Positions 46,212 to 54,136 of a stretch of 64,000 nt of DNA are shown piece by piece (position 1 is the first letter of the stretch; the number at the start of each line of letters is the position of its first letter). Where the stretch lies: positions 62,001-126,000 of the forward strand of contig DASXFD010000038.1 in NCBI GenBank assembly GCA_036489755.1, written 5' to 3'. The stretch comes from JABFXX01 sp036489755 (GTDB lineage: Bacteria; Myxococcota_A; Polyangia; Haliangiales; Haliangiaceae). The translations under genes were made by a program, and so were the position numbers. The notes under the pieces were generated by a model, which was not told where the DNA came from, did no database searches, and saw only the letters and a list, made by a program, of their open reading frames with translations.

Positions 46212-46231
46212 GTAACTTGGTAACAAGTTAC
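46212..46231. promoter_or_regulatory. Palindromic operator-like site
   Basis: GTAACTTGGTAACAAGTTAC is a perfect inverted repeat with 8-bp arms around GTAA. It ends 2 bp before the ATG at 46234, replacing any ribosome site, and lies 38 bp from the divergent HD-hydrolase start. A dimeric repressor binding here would block the five-gene operon. As RNA it could also form a hairpin that hides the start. Confidence 0.55.
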
Positions 46232-46233
46232 AT

Positions 46234-46626
46234 ATGGCGTCGAAAATCACACAGCTCGAGCTCGACGACGTCGCGCTCGTCGCCGGCTTCGAGGCCGGCA
46301 CGCTCGCCGAGTTTCGCCACCGCGAGCACGTGCGCGTCGCGTTCGCGATGCTCGAGCGCGACGGCGATCTCGCGGCCGCGGCGCTCGCGTTTCGCCGCGG
46401 GCTGCGACGGCTCGGCGGGCCGAAGTATCACGAGACGCTCACGTGGGCGTACCTCGTGATCATCGCCGAGCGCATGCACGGCCGCGGCTATCGCTCGTCG
46501 CAGGAGCTGCTCGCCGACCATCCCGACCTGCTCGATCGGCGGCTGCTCGCGCGGCACTACGACCTCGATGCGATCGTCGCGTCGCCGCTCGCGCGGGCCG
46601 TGTTCGTGCTACCCACGATTCGATGA
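46234..46626 (+). CDS. Conserved-looking protein of unknown function
   Basis: 130 residues, no signal or TM segment. The sequence is helical, with AEFRHREHVRVAFAMLERDG, RRLGGPKYHETLTWAYLVII and ELLADHPDLLDRRLLARHYD, including several His that could bind metal. I do not recognise a named family. It begins 2 bp after the palindromic element and overlaps the next gene by 4 bp (ATGA). First gene of a five-gene operon with fdhD. Confidence 0.8.
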   Translation: MASKITQLELDDVALVAGFEAGTLAEFRHREHVRVAFAMLERDGDLAAAALAFRRGLRRLGGPKYHETLTWAYLVIIAERMHGRGYRSSQELLADHPDLLDRRLLARHYDLDAIVASPLARAVFVLPTIR

Positions 46627-46901
46627 CCAAGCGAGCGAAGCAGCGCGTCGTCGAGCGCGTGCAGACCGGCGTGCGCATGGAAAAGCGCATGCTGCTCGTG
46701 CTGAAGGCGCTCGCCGGCTCGCTCGACCTGACGTTCGGCGATCTGCTCGAGGGCATCGTGCTCCACGCGTTCGATGGCAAATCGCCGTTCTCGCCGGCCA
46801 CGCTCGAGACGATCGGCGCGTTGCGCGCGGTCTATCACCTCGATCTCGATGCGCGCGACTCGCACTTGCTTGTCGAGGCGCCGCGAAAGCGAGCGCGGTG
46901 A
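46623..46901 (+). CDS. Small protein of unknown function, possible DNA-binding
   Basis: 92 residues, basic at both ends (MTKRAKQRVVERVQTGVRME, terminal APRKRAR) with a helical middle (KRMLLVLKALAGSLDLTFGD; LLEGIVLHAFDGKSPFSP). The RVQTGVRMEKRMLLVLKALA stretch resembles ribbon-helix-helix proteins, where a short basic strand precedes two helices. This is a structural guess. The start overlaps the upstream stop (ATGA) and its stop overlaps fdhD (GTGA), so all three are translationally coupled. Confidence 0.78.
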   Translation: MTKRAKQRVVERVQTGVRMEKRMLLVLKALAGSLDLTFGDLLEGIVLHAFDGKSPFSPATLETIGALRAVYHLDLDARDSHLLVEAPRKRAR

Positions 46902-47650
46902 GCGTCGAGGTTGCGATCGAGCGCGTGGACGGCGCCGCGCGAGTCGCTGCGCGCGATCACGTCGTCGAGGAAGCACCGCTGCAGCTGCGCGCCCGAGGTG
47001 TGCCCGTCGCGACGTTGATGCGCACGCCGGGCCACGACCTCGAGCTGGTGCGCGGCCTCTTGCACGCCGAGTCGGTCCACGCGGGCGCGCTCGTGCAAGT
47101 CGACGCGGACGCGGTCGACGCCGATGCCGATGCGGCCTCGTTCGCGGGCCGTGGCTTGCTCGCGAGCGCGGCGTGCGGCGTGTGCGGGCGCGTCGCGATC
47201 GCCGATCTCGAGCAGCGCGCGCGGCCCGTCGAGACCGACGCGACCGTCGCGACGAGCGTGCTCGCGGCGCTGCCCGACCGGCTGCGCGCGGCCCAGCGTG
47301 TGTTCGCCGAGACCGGCGGCTTGCACGCGGCCGGGCTGTTCACGCTCGCCGGCGAGCTCGTGCAGGTGCGCGAGGACGTCGGCCGGCATAACGCCGTCGA
47401 CAAGCTCGTCGGCTGGGCCGTGGGCGCCAAGCTCGAGCCCGCGGCGCACCTGCTGTTCCTGTCGGGGCGAGCCGGCTACGAGCTCGTCCAAAAAGCGATC
47501 ATGCTCGGCGTGCCGGTCGTCGCGAGCGTGTCGGCACCGTCGTCGATCGCGGTCGCGCTGGCCGAGCGATTCGGCGTGGCGCTCGCCGGGTTCGTGCGCG
47601 GCACGCGCTGCAACATTTACGCACACGGCTGGCGGCTACAGAGTCCTTGA
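46898..47650 (+). CDS. fdhD: Formate dehydrogenase accessory sulfurtransferase FdhD
   Basis: 250 residues from a GTG at 46898. FdhD features: EEAPLQLRARGVPVATLMRT, PGHDLELVRGLLHAE, the sulfur-carrier Cys pair Cys93 and Cys96 (LASAACGVCGRV), GLHAAGLFT, REDVGRHNAVDKLVGWAVGA, LSGRAGYELVQKAIMLGVPV, and APSSIAVALAERFGVALAGF. It passes sulfur from IscS to the molybdenum cofactor of formate dehydrogenase. No formate dehydrogenase genes are in the window. It is coupled to its neighbours by a GTGA overlap upstream. Confidence 0.93.
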   Translation: MSVEVAIERVDGAARVAARDHVVEEAPLQLRARGVPVATLMRTPGHDLELVRGLLHAESVHAGALVQVDADAVDADADAASFAGRGLLASAACGVCGRVAIADLEQRARPVETDATVATSVLAALPDRLRAAQRVFAETGGLHAAGLFTLAGELVQVREDVGRHNAVDKLVGWAVGAKLEPAAHLLFLSGRAGYELVQKAIMLGVPVVASVSAPSSIAVALAERFGVALAGFVRGTRCNIYAHGWRLQSP

Positions 47651-47682
47651 CCTCGTCGGCGGAGCGACCTAGGTTCCGCTCG

Positions 47683-49872
47683 ATGCGTGGTTATCTGCTG
47701 GTGCTTGTCGTCGCGGTTTGTGCGTGCGGCAAGAGCAAGGACTCGCCTTCGATCGAACGCTCGGCGGAAGGCGCGCCGCCGCCGCAGGCGCCGCGCGTCG
47801 CGGTCGCGCCGGTCACCGTCGTGCCGCCGAAGCCCGCGCACGCCGGCGAGCACGTCGTGTACTCGCTCGTCGACAACCGGCTGTCGGCTCACCTGCGTCG
47901 CGGCGGCGGCCTCTTCGTCGACGGCGGCTCGGCCGGCTTCGCGAAGTACACGCGCATCACGAACCAGCTGACGAGCGGCGGCAAGCGCGCGTGGCTGCTT
48001 CGCCAGAGCGAAGGCGACACCAAGGTCGCGCGCATGGCCGGCAAGGAAGCGACCGTGTTCGTGCCGCTGACGTCCGAGCAGGCGAAGTCGGGCGCGCTGC
48101 GCATGAAAGTCTTCACGAAGGACGACGGCGCGGTCTCCGTCAAAGTGAACGACAACAAAGATCTCAACGCGAAGGCGACCGCCGGCTGGTCGACGCTCGA
48201 GTTTTCGGTCCCGCCCGATCAGCTGCGCGAAGGCGAGAACGCGCTCGCGATCTTCGGCCACAACCTCGAGCTCGCGTGGCTCGAGGTCGGCGGCTCCGGC
48301 GACGACGGCGCGTTCTACGACGCCGGCACGCGCTCGCTCGTGATCCCGAAGTCGGGCGGCATGACGTGGTTCGTCGCGATCCCGCCCGATACGCGCCTCG
48401 AAGCCGACGTCGGCGACGCGTCGTGCACGATCGCGGTGACCGCGACGAGCGAGGACGGCCAGGTCGTCTCGGGCAAGCTCGCCGGCGCCACCGCGTCGGT
48501 CGATCTGTCGCCGCTCGCGAACAAAGCCGCGCGCCTCGATCTCGACAACGCGACGTGCCCGAACGCGCGGCTCGCGAGCGCGCAGCTCGCCGCAAAGGGT
48601 GATCCGCCGGTCGTCAAACGCGGCGACGCGCCGAAGTACGTGCTGTTCATCGTGATGGACGCGCTGCGCGCCGATCGGATTCGCGCGATCAACCCGAAGG
48701 CCCGGCCCGAGACGCCGAACTGGGACAAGCTCGCCGAGACGTCCGCGCTGTTCGTGAACACGTACGTGCAGGGCAACGAGTCGCAGGTCTCGCACGCGTC
48801 GATCTGGTCGTCGAACTATCTCGCGAAGCACAAGGCGATCGAGATGAAGGATCACCTGAGCGACAAGTGGACGACGATCGACGAGGTCGCGAAGGCCGCG
48901 GGCAAGTACGTCGCGGGCGCATCGGGCAACGGCTACATCCGGCCGTCGCGCGGGTTCGGCAACTCGTGGAACCAGTTCGTCAATCACATCGAGAAAGGGC
49001 TCGGGCTCAAGGGCGCCGACATCGTCGAGCAGGGCTTCAAGTTCATCGCGCCGCGCAAAGATCAGCCGTGGTTCCTGTATCTCGGTCTGATCGACACGCA
49101 CGTCACGTGGCGCGCAAAGCAACCGTGGCTCGACAAGTACGACGGCGGCTACAAGGGCCGGTTCGCGACCGAGTACGGCGACGATGGCCCGCACGGCTCG
49201 AACGGCAAGGATCTCACCGAAAAAGAGAAGGAGCACGTGCGCGCGCTCTACAACTCGAACGTCAGCTATCAGGACGATCTGCTCGGCCAGATTCAAAAGA
49301 AGCTCGAAGGTTGGGGCATCTGGGATCAGACGATGCTCGTCGTGGTCGCGGATCACGGCGACGAGCAGTGGGAAGACGGCCGCGTCGGCCACGGCGGCAG
49401 CGAGCGCGAGACGCTGCTCCACGTGCCGCTGCTCATCCACTACCCGCCGATGTTTCCGGCGAGCAAGGTGGCGCAAGGTGTCGAGGCGATCGACATCGTG
49501 CCGACGCTCGCGGACGCGCTCGGCGTCACGCCGGATCCCGAGTGGCAAGGCACGTCGCTGATTCCCGTCGCGAACGGCGTCGGAGGCTATCCCGATATGT
49601 CGTTCTCGTCGCAGTACGAGAACTCGCATGCCGGCCGCATCGGCCACTGGAAGGCGAAGCTGATGGGCACCGGCCAGCCGCGCGTGTGGGACCTCGCGAA
49701 GGATCCCGACGAGCGCAAAGATCTTTACGGCACGCCGTCGGCCGAGATCGGCACGCGCTTGCTCCTCGATCCGATGTGGATCCTGCGCACCTGGAACGTC
49801 GAGTGGAAGAAGTCGCAGTGGGGCAACGCGGCCGACGTGTCGGGACGCTTCGCCGCGGATCTCGGTGAGTGA
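47683..49872 (+). CDS. Sulfatase-fold lipoprotein with degenerate catalytic motif
   Basis: 729 residues from ATG 47683, chosen over a TTG at 47647 because it begins with a lipoprotein signal (MRGYLLVLVVAVCACGKSK, Cys15). Residues about 60-300 form an Ig/jelly-roll-like region. From about 320 the alkaline-phosphatase/sulfatase fold appears: VLFIVMDALRADRIRAIN (metal Asp326), NTYVQGNESQVSHAS, VVVADHGDEQWEDGRVGHGG (Asp557, His558). The formylglycine signature CxPxR reads S-Q-V-S-H here, so Cys/Ser maturation is not expected; Ser367 may still be a nucleophile, as in phosphotransferases. Exported; substrate unknown. Confidence 0.88.
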   Translation: MRGYLLVLVVAVCACGKSKDSPSIERSAEGAPPPQAPRVAVAPVTVVPPKPAHAGEHVVYSLVDNRLSAHLRRGGGLFVDGGSAGFAKYTRITNQLTSGGKRAWLLRQSEGDTKVARMAGKEATVFVPLTSEQAKSGALRMKVFTKDDGAVSVKVNDNKDLNAKATAGWSTLEFSVPPDQLREGENALAIFGHNLELAWLEVGGSGDDGAFYDAGTRSLVIPKSGGMTWFVAIPPDTRLEADVGDASCTIAVTATSEDGQVVSGKLAGATASVDLSPLANKAARLDLDNATCPNARLASAQLAAKGDPPVVKRGDAPKYVLFIVMDALRADRIRAINPKARPETPNWDKLAETSALFVNTYVQGNESQVSHASIWSSNYLAKHKAIEMKDHLSDKWTTIDEVAKAAGKYVAGASGNGYIRPSRGFGNSWNQFVNHIEKGLGLKGADIVEQGFKFIAPRKDQPWFLYLGLIDTHVTWRAKQPWLDKYDGGYKGRFATEYGDDGPHGSNGKDLTEKEKEHVRALYNSNVSYQDDLLGQIQKKLEGWGIWDQTMLVVVADHGDEQWEDGRVGHGGSERETLLHVPLLIHYPPMFPASKVAQGVEAIDIVPTLADALGVTPDPEWQGTSLIPVANGVGGYPDMSFSSQYENSHAGRIGHWKAKLMGTGQPRVWDLAKDPDERKDLYGTPSAEIGTRLLLDPMWILRTWNVEWKKSQWGNAADVSGRFAADLGE

Positions 49873-50185
49873 CCTGACGCCGACCGAAGGCGCGCGGTTC
49901 TTGTTCGAGCGAGAGCGCGCCGACGATGCCGGCGCGCGCTACAAGGTCACGATCTACACGCCCGACGCGACGTTTGCCGGCCACGCGCAGCTCGGCTTCG
50001 ACGGCAGCGCCGCCCTCGAGGTCACCGCGCCCGCGGAGCTCGTGCAAGCGGCCGAGATGTTCGCGAAGCTCACGGCGCGTTCGGCGGCGAAGCAGCAGGA
50101 CGACGGCATGCCCCCGTGGCCCGCACGCGTGTTGCGCTGGCGCGGCCCGGGTCGCGGCAAGACTCAATCGTCGTCGTCTTCGTAA
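49865..50185 (+). CDS. Small protein of unknown function
   Basis: 106 residues from a GTG at 49865 that overlaps the sulfatase end by 8 bp. No signal or TM segment. A beta-rich middle (RYKVTIYTPDATFAGHAQLG; GSAALEVTAPAELVQAAEMF) then a basic Pro/Trp-rich and Ser-rich tail (PPWPARVLRWRGPGRGKTQS). No family recognised. It is the last gene of the operon and overlaps the convergent RecB-like nuclease by 22 bp. Confidence 0.72.
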   Translation: MSDLTPTEGARFLFERERADDAGARYKVTIYTPDATFAGHAQLGFDGSAALEVTAPAELVQAAEMFAKLTARSAAKQQDDGMPPWPARVLRWRGPGRGKTQSSSSS

Positions 50186-50967
50186 TACTCGACGGGCTCG
50201 TAGCGCAGCTCGCGGCTCGCCGGGCACATCGCGCGAAAGCTGCAGCGGTCGCACCACGGCCCCGGGTTCGTGCGCGGCCCGTCGCTGACCGCGAGCGCGG
50301 CCGCTTCGACGTTGTCGAGCAGCGACGGCATCAGCTTGTCGTGGATGAGCTCGGGGGCGACCGGCGCGCTCCACTCGACGGCGCGCTCGGCGACCCAGTG
50401 CACGCCGAGCCAGAACCGCCTCACGTGCCGGAACGCCGATGCCGCGAGCACCGCGTAGCCTTCGAGCTGGTCGGTGATCGAGGTGCCCGGCAAGCGCACG
50501 CCGGTCTTGTGATCGAGCAGCGCGATCGAGTCGTCTTCGAAGACGTAGCCGAGGTCGAGCACGCCGCGGTAGTACGCGTCGCCCGAGTAAAACTGCGTGG
50601 TCGACAGGTCCTCGCGCACCGCGAGCGAATACTCGACGAGCTGGCGCGCGACCCGCCGCCGGCGCTTGAACTGCGACACGCGTGCGACGAACGGCGCGAT
50701 GCCGGTGCCGAGCGCGTCGAACCGCCGCTGCTCGTGCTCGCTGGGCAGCTCGCCGCGGATCTGCTGCGACACCTCGGCGAGCGCGTTGCCCTGCAGCACG
50801 AGCTCGAGCGCCGAGTGGATGGCCTTGCCGAGGCGCGCCTCGGGCATGACCTCGGGTTCTTTCAGCTTCTCGACGTAGCGAAAATGGAACAGCCGCGGGC
50901 AGCGCAGCGCCATGGCGACCTTCGAGGCCGACCACGGTGCATGGATCAACGCGCGCGTCGACGGCAC
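50164..50967 (-). CDS. RecB/Cas4-like PD-(D/E)XK nuclease with Fe-S cysteines
   Basis: 267 residues from a GTG at 50967. The first Cys (Cys23 in ALRCPRLFHFRYVEKL), the His in LGKAIHSALELVL, the catalytic pair in YRGVLDLGYVFEDDSIALLD (Asp) and LDHKTG (Lys), and three C-terminal Cys (239, 242, 248; CDRCSFRAMC) form the signature of AddB/Cas4-type nucleases with a [4Fe-4S] cluster. It is too small for RecB and has no helicase; no cas genes are near. It is likely a 5' or flap-end exonuclease in DNA repair. The acidic tail (YYEDDDD) is unusual. Confidence 0.9.
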   Translation of the reverse strand: MPSTRALIHAPWSASKVAMALRCPRLFHFRYVEKLKEPEVMPEARLGKAIHSALELVLQGNALAEVSQQIRGELPSEHEQRRFDALGTGIAPFVARVSQFKRRRRVARQLVEYSLAVREDLSTTQFYSGDAYYRGVLDLGYVFEDDSIALLDHKTGVRLPGTSITDQLEGYAVLAASAFRHVRRFWLGVHWVAERAVEWSAPVAPELIHDKLMPSLLDNVEAAALAVSDGPRTNPGPWCDRCSFRAMCPASRELRYEPVEYYEDDDD

Positions 50968-50976
50968 TCGACCAGC

Positions 50977-51057
50977 CTAGCCCGCATTGTGCGCCGCCGC
51001 ATCGGCTCCGACCGTCGCATCGGTCTCGCTCGATGCGTGGCGCACAATGCGGGCTAG
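50977..51057. repeat. Long perfect inverted repeat between divergent genes
   Basis: CTAGCCCGCATTGTGCGCC (50977-50995) is repeated perfectly in inverse orientation at 51039-51057 (19-bp arms). Pairing continues inward with CGCATCG (50998-51004) and CGATGCG (51031-51037), and the remaining 26-nt loop holds a GACCG/CGGTC hairpin. It lies 9 bp from the nuclease start and 43 bp before the zinc-ribbon gene. No T-tract follows. Candidates: a large RNA hairpin in the 5' leader of either gene, a cruciform, or paired operators. Confidence 0.8.
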
Positions 51058-51100
51058 CCGAAAACTTGCGGGCGGGCCGTGCCGGGCTGACAACCGTTAC

Positions 51101-51592
51101 GTGGAGACGACCGTCTGCATCTGCGAAGTCTGCAATGCGCCCGTCGGCGAGCTGCGCCGTGGCCGCTGTTGGGGCTGCTACGCCCGCTGGGTCGACGCGC
51201 GGCCCGTCGGCTTGGGCTCGCGTTGCATCACGTGCAACGAGAAGCGGCGGCGGTTCATCAAGAGCGTGGAGCTGTTCGGCGGCTGGAAGCCGATGTGCTT
51301 CAACTGCGCCGGCCAGGTGCTCGCCATGAACCCGATCCCCGCGACGATCGCCGGGCTCAAAGCCGCCGTCTCGCGCGAGCGCCGCAACATCGATCGCCGC
51401 ATCGGCAAGGCCGATTCGCGCGTGTTTCGCTACGAGCGCCGCGTCGGCGAGCGCCGCGCCGGCCGCGACGCCCCCGCCGTCGACGACGACATGATCATCG
51501 AGGTCAGCTACGAGCCGTCGGTAGGCGAGGACTTCGAGGATCTGACCCAGATCCGGCAGATGATCGTCGAGCTGCGCGACCTCGCGGGCTAG
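51101..51592 (+). CDS. Zinc-ribbon protein of unknown function
   Basis: 163 residues from a GTG at 51101 (VETTVCICEVCNAPVGELRR). Eight Cys occur in four CxxC-like pairs within the first 70 residues: CICEVCNAP, GRCWGCYARW, SRCITCNEKRR, MCFNCAGQV, fitting two zinc sites. The second half is basic and helical (AAVSRERRNIDRRIGKADSR; RYERRVGERRAGRDA) and the end is acidic. The fold recalls nucleic-acid-binding zinc ribbons. Family unknown to me. Transcription starts in or near the large inverted repeat upstream. Confidence 0.78.
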   Translation: METTVCICEVCNAPVGELRRGRCWGCYARWVDARPVGLGSRCITCNEKRRRFIKSVELFGGWKPMCFNCAGQVLAMNPIPATIAGLKAAVSRERRNIDRRIGKADSRVFRYERRVGERRAGRDAPAVDDDMIIEVSYEPSVGEDFEDLTQIRQMIVELRDLAG

Positions 51593-51853
51593 CGCGACCC
51601 ATCGCCGCACCGTGCGTTCCCGCTCGTTTCAGTGGTCGATCGACCACGCATGATGCGTACGATCCTTCATCATGTGTCAACGCGCGCCCCGGCGAAACGA
51701 CAAAATGTGACGCCAACGTGCAGCGCACGTCCTCGGTTATCTGCGCTCAGAAAAAAAATTGATGTCAAGACTGGTTCCTGAGGTGGCCGGCGCTAGGATG
51801 GCGAGCGTCTCGAGGGTTTCCCGGACGATCTTTCAGTCGGAGGCATGACGGTC
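51593..51853. promoter_or_regulatory. Upstream region of the HARE-HTH gene with palindromes
   Basis: 261 bp, partly AT-rich (a run of eight A at 51751-51758). A perfect 16-bp palindrome GTGGTCGATCGACCAC lies at 51632-51647, followed at once by a 7-bp inverted repeat CATGATG (51649-51655) and CATCATG (51668-51674). A strong ribosome site GGAGG ends at 51843. These look like regulator sites for the gene at 51854; no confident -35/-10 pair was found. Confidence 0.5.
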
Positions 51854-52240
51854 ATGAGTACGCTTGCTGTGGTGGAAGAGATCCTTCGCGAGACCGCAGT
51901 TCCCATGTCGGTTCGCGAGATCGTGGAGCGCGCGGGGACTCGGTTGCCAAGCAAGTCGAAGACGCCCGATACGGTCGTCGCACGTGACCTCGCTATGGAC
52001 ATCAAGAAGAAGGGCGAAGGCTCGCTCTTCTCGCGCACGTCGCCGGGGCGCTACACGCTCCGCGCGATCGCCGCGCAGCTCGCTTCGGCAGCGCCGCAAG
52101 TCGCGCCGATGATGAGCGCGCCGAACGCCGCGCCGGTCGATCGACTCGCCGGCAACCTCGCGCGGAAGCCCGCGGCTGCCGCGCCGACCGCGCGTCCAGC
52201 CGGGCGCGATTCCGCCGAGGGCGGCGGATACGCCGGCTGA
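51854..52240 (+). CDS. Stand-alone HARE-HTH domain protein
   Basis: 128 residues. I prefer the ATG at 51854 because GGAGG lies 10 nt upstream; the ATG at 51845 is only 1 nt from it. Residues 1-70 are a HARE-HTH (HB1/ASXL/restriction-endonuclease HTH) domain: STLAVVEEILRETAVPMSVR, EIVERAGTRLPSKSKTPDTV, ARDLAMDIKKKGEGSLFSRT, GRYTLR. The RNA polymerase delta subunit and several restriction enzymes carry it. The tail is Ala/Pro-rich and disordered. A transcription or chromatin-like role is inferred. GNAT starts 9 bp downstream. Confidence 0.85.
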   Translation: MSTLAVVEEILRETAVPMSVREIVERAGTRLPSKSKTPDTVVARDLAMDIKKKGEGSLFSRTSPGRYTLRAIAAQLASAAPQVAPMMSAPNAAPVDRLAGNLARKPAAAAPTARPAGRDSAEGGGYAG

Positions 52241-52249
52241 TCGGGAGCC

Positions 52250-52765
52250 GTGGCAGTAGAGCCGAGGTCACGCATCGGACCGGGCTGGATTCGACGGGCA
52301 GAGCTCGCCGACCACCCGTGGATCGTGGCCACGGGCGCGGAAGCGTACCGAGACCTCGGCGACTACACCCGCATCCTGCCGTCGTGGCTCGAGCAGCCCG
52401 GCGTGCTTGCTTGGATCGAGCAAAACGCGCAGGCGCGCGGGCGCGGCTTTGCCATGCTCGGCTTCTACACCGAAGACGCGCGCGCGCCGCAAGTCATCGC
52501 CGACTTGCTCGCGCTCGCCGTGTTGCCCACGTATCAAGGCTACGGCATCGGCACGCGCTTGCTCGCGCACGTGATCGAGGTTGCCGAGCGCGTCGCGCCG
52601 TCGAGCCAGATCACCCATCTCAGGCTCACCGTCGCCGAGGACAACGTCGGCGCGCAGCGCCTCTACAGCCGTCACAACTTCAGCATCGTCGACGGCTCGG
52701 CGACCTACGATCGCGGCCAGCGCGCGCTGCGGATGGCGCGCCCGCTCGGTCGCCGGTCATCTTGA
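52250..52765 (+). CDS. GNAT-family N-acetyltransferase
   Basis: 171 residues from a GTG at 52250. GNAT core: WIRRAELADHPWIVATGAEA, FAMLGFYTEDARAPQVIADL, the acetyl-CoA loop LALAVLPTYQGYGIGTRLLA, and the C-terminal HLRLTVAEDNVGAQRLYSRH with NFSIVDG. This is the pattern of RimI-like or small-molecule acetyltransferases with Q/RxxGxG. Substrate unknown. It is 9 bp after the HARE-HTH gene, so co-transcription is likely. Confidence 0.9.
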   Translation: MAVEPRSRIGPGWIRRAELADHPWIVATGAEAYRDLGDYTRILPSWLEQPGVLAWIEQNAQARGRGFAMLGFYTEDARAPQVIADLLALAVLPTYQGYGIGTRLLAHVIEVAERVAPSSQITHLRLTVAEDNVGAQRLYSRHNFSIVDGSATYDRGQRALRMARPLGRRSS

Positions 52766-52790
52766 TCCGCACGCCTCGCGTGCGGGAACG

Positions 52791-53960
52791 TTACTGGATC
52801 ACCGCGCCGCACGGGAACGACGCATCGAGCTGCGGATTCGTCGAATTCTCGAGTGTCGTGCAGGCGGTGCCCATCAAGTGGATCGTCATGCCGTTCGCAT
52901 CGAGGGTCCAGTCGGTGCCGTAGACCAAGGTCATGCCGTTGAGCGTGAGCGTGCCGCTCGCGGCCTGCGACGGATCGATCATGCCGGTGAGCGTCAGGTC
53001 GCACGACAGCGAGTTGTTGATGATCGTCTGGATGCCCGTCGCGAGCTGCGTCGGGTTGTTCGCCGTGTAGTACGGCGCCGTGCCCGTGACCTCGTTCTGG
53101 CCGGTGCCGACGTTCGCGACCTCCTGCAGATACGTCGTCTCGAGGCCCGCGAGGCCGATGATGTACGTCTTGATGCCGGCCGCGTACGCGAGCCCGATCG
53201 CCACCAGCGACGACGCCACGCCATCGCCGCCGTCGCACGCGTTCGGTTCGCCGTCGGTCGCGAGCAAGATGATCGGCGGCGACCCTGCCGGCGGCGGATC
53301 GAGCGCAAAGTTGGCGGTGATCTGCGTGATCGCATCCGCGGTCGGCGTATTGCCGCCGTTCGGCGGGTTGTTGACGATCAGCGTGTTGATCGCGGTCGCG
53401 TTGTTGAGCGCGCGCGGCACCATGTAGTTCGTCATGGTCAGGCACGGCGCTTCGTCGCTCGCGAACAGCGCGACGCCGAAGTACACGTTCGCCTGCTGCG
53501 CGGTGACCGCGCCCGGCATGTTGTTCACCGTGCCCGTCAGGCCTTCGTGCAGCGCCTCGTAGCGGTTGGGCGCGATGTCCGACATGCTCATCGAGCCACT
53601 GCGGTCGAGCACGAGCTCGATCGACGGCGTCACGCGCGTCGGCGTGTAGTGCACGGCCGGGCACGCCGCGTCGGGGCCCGTCTGATCGTTGCTGCCGTCG
53701 CCCACGCAGTTGCCGTCGGAGGTGCAGGTGAAGCCGTTGCCGCACTCGTTGCCGTTCGGCGTGCACTGCGCGTCGCAGGTGCCGTCGGGGTTGCAGTGGA
53801 AGCCCGCCGGGCAGGTGTTCGCCGCGCCCGGCGTCGCATCGCATTGCTGCATGCAGGCAGCCGGCACGGGAATCGTGTCGCTGCAGAGGCTCGTGGCGGA
53901 GGGCGTGTGCGGGCTGCAGCCGGCGGCCGCGAGAACGACAATGGCGAAAAGACGACGCAT
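52791..53960 (-). CDS. VWA-domain lipoprotein with Cys-rich N-terminal module
   Basis: 389 residues. Lipoprotein signal MRRLFAIVVLAAAGCSPHTP (Cys15). Residues about 25-90 form a Cys-rich module (CMQQCDATPGAANTCPAGFH, CNPDGTCDAQC, ECGNGFTCTSDGNCVGDG). Then a von Willebrand A domain (about 110-310) with the MIDAS motif DRSGSMS, a Thr around NTPTADAI and ILLATDGEPNACDGGDG. VWA domains bind partners through a metal ion. The same Cys-rich module occurs in the lipoprotein at 57043. Surface adhesion or assembly is inferred. Confidence 0.9.
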   Translation of the reverse strand: MRRLFAIVVLAAAGCSPHTPSATSLCSDTIPVPAACMQQCDATPGAANTCPAGFHCNPDGTCDAQCTPNGNECGNGFTCTSDGNCVGDGSNDQTGPDAACPAVHYTPTRVTPSIELVLDRSGSMSMSDIAPNRYEALHEGLTGTVNNMPGAVTAQQANVYFGVALFASDEAPCLTMTNYMVPRALNNATAINTLIVNNPPNGGNTPTADAITQITANFALDPPPAGSPPIILLATDGEPNACDGGDGVASSLVAIGLAYAAGIKTYIIGLAGLETTYLQEVANVGTGQNEVTGTAPYYTANNPTQLATGIQTIINNSLSCDLTLTGMIDPSQAASGTLTLNGMTLVYGTDWTLDANGMTIHLMGTACTTLENSTNPQLDASFPCGAVIQ

Positions 53961-54136
53961 GGCTACCAGCGCCGAACAGCAAGCGACGATCCAATCGCGC
54001 GCTCAGTCGATTCCGCGAGATAGCTCGCAAGATCGCCTGGAGACACCTGACCCTAGCAACTCGGTTGCCCCAGGTCTGGCAAGTACCGTCGTTCCCGACG
54101 CTGCGCGAGTTGTGCAAGCGGCTGCGGGGCCGAGCC

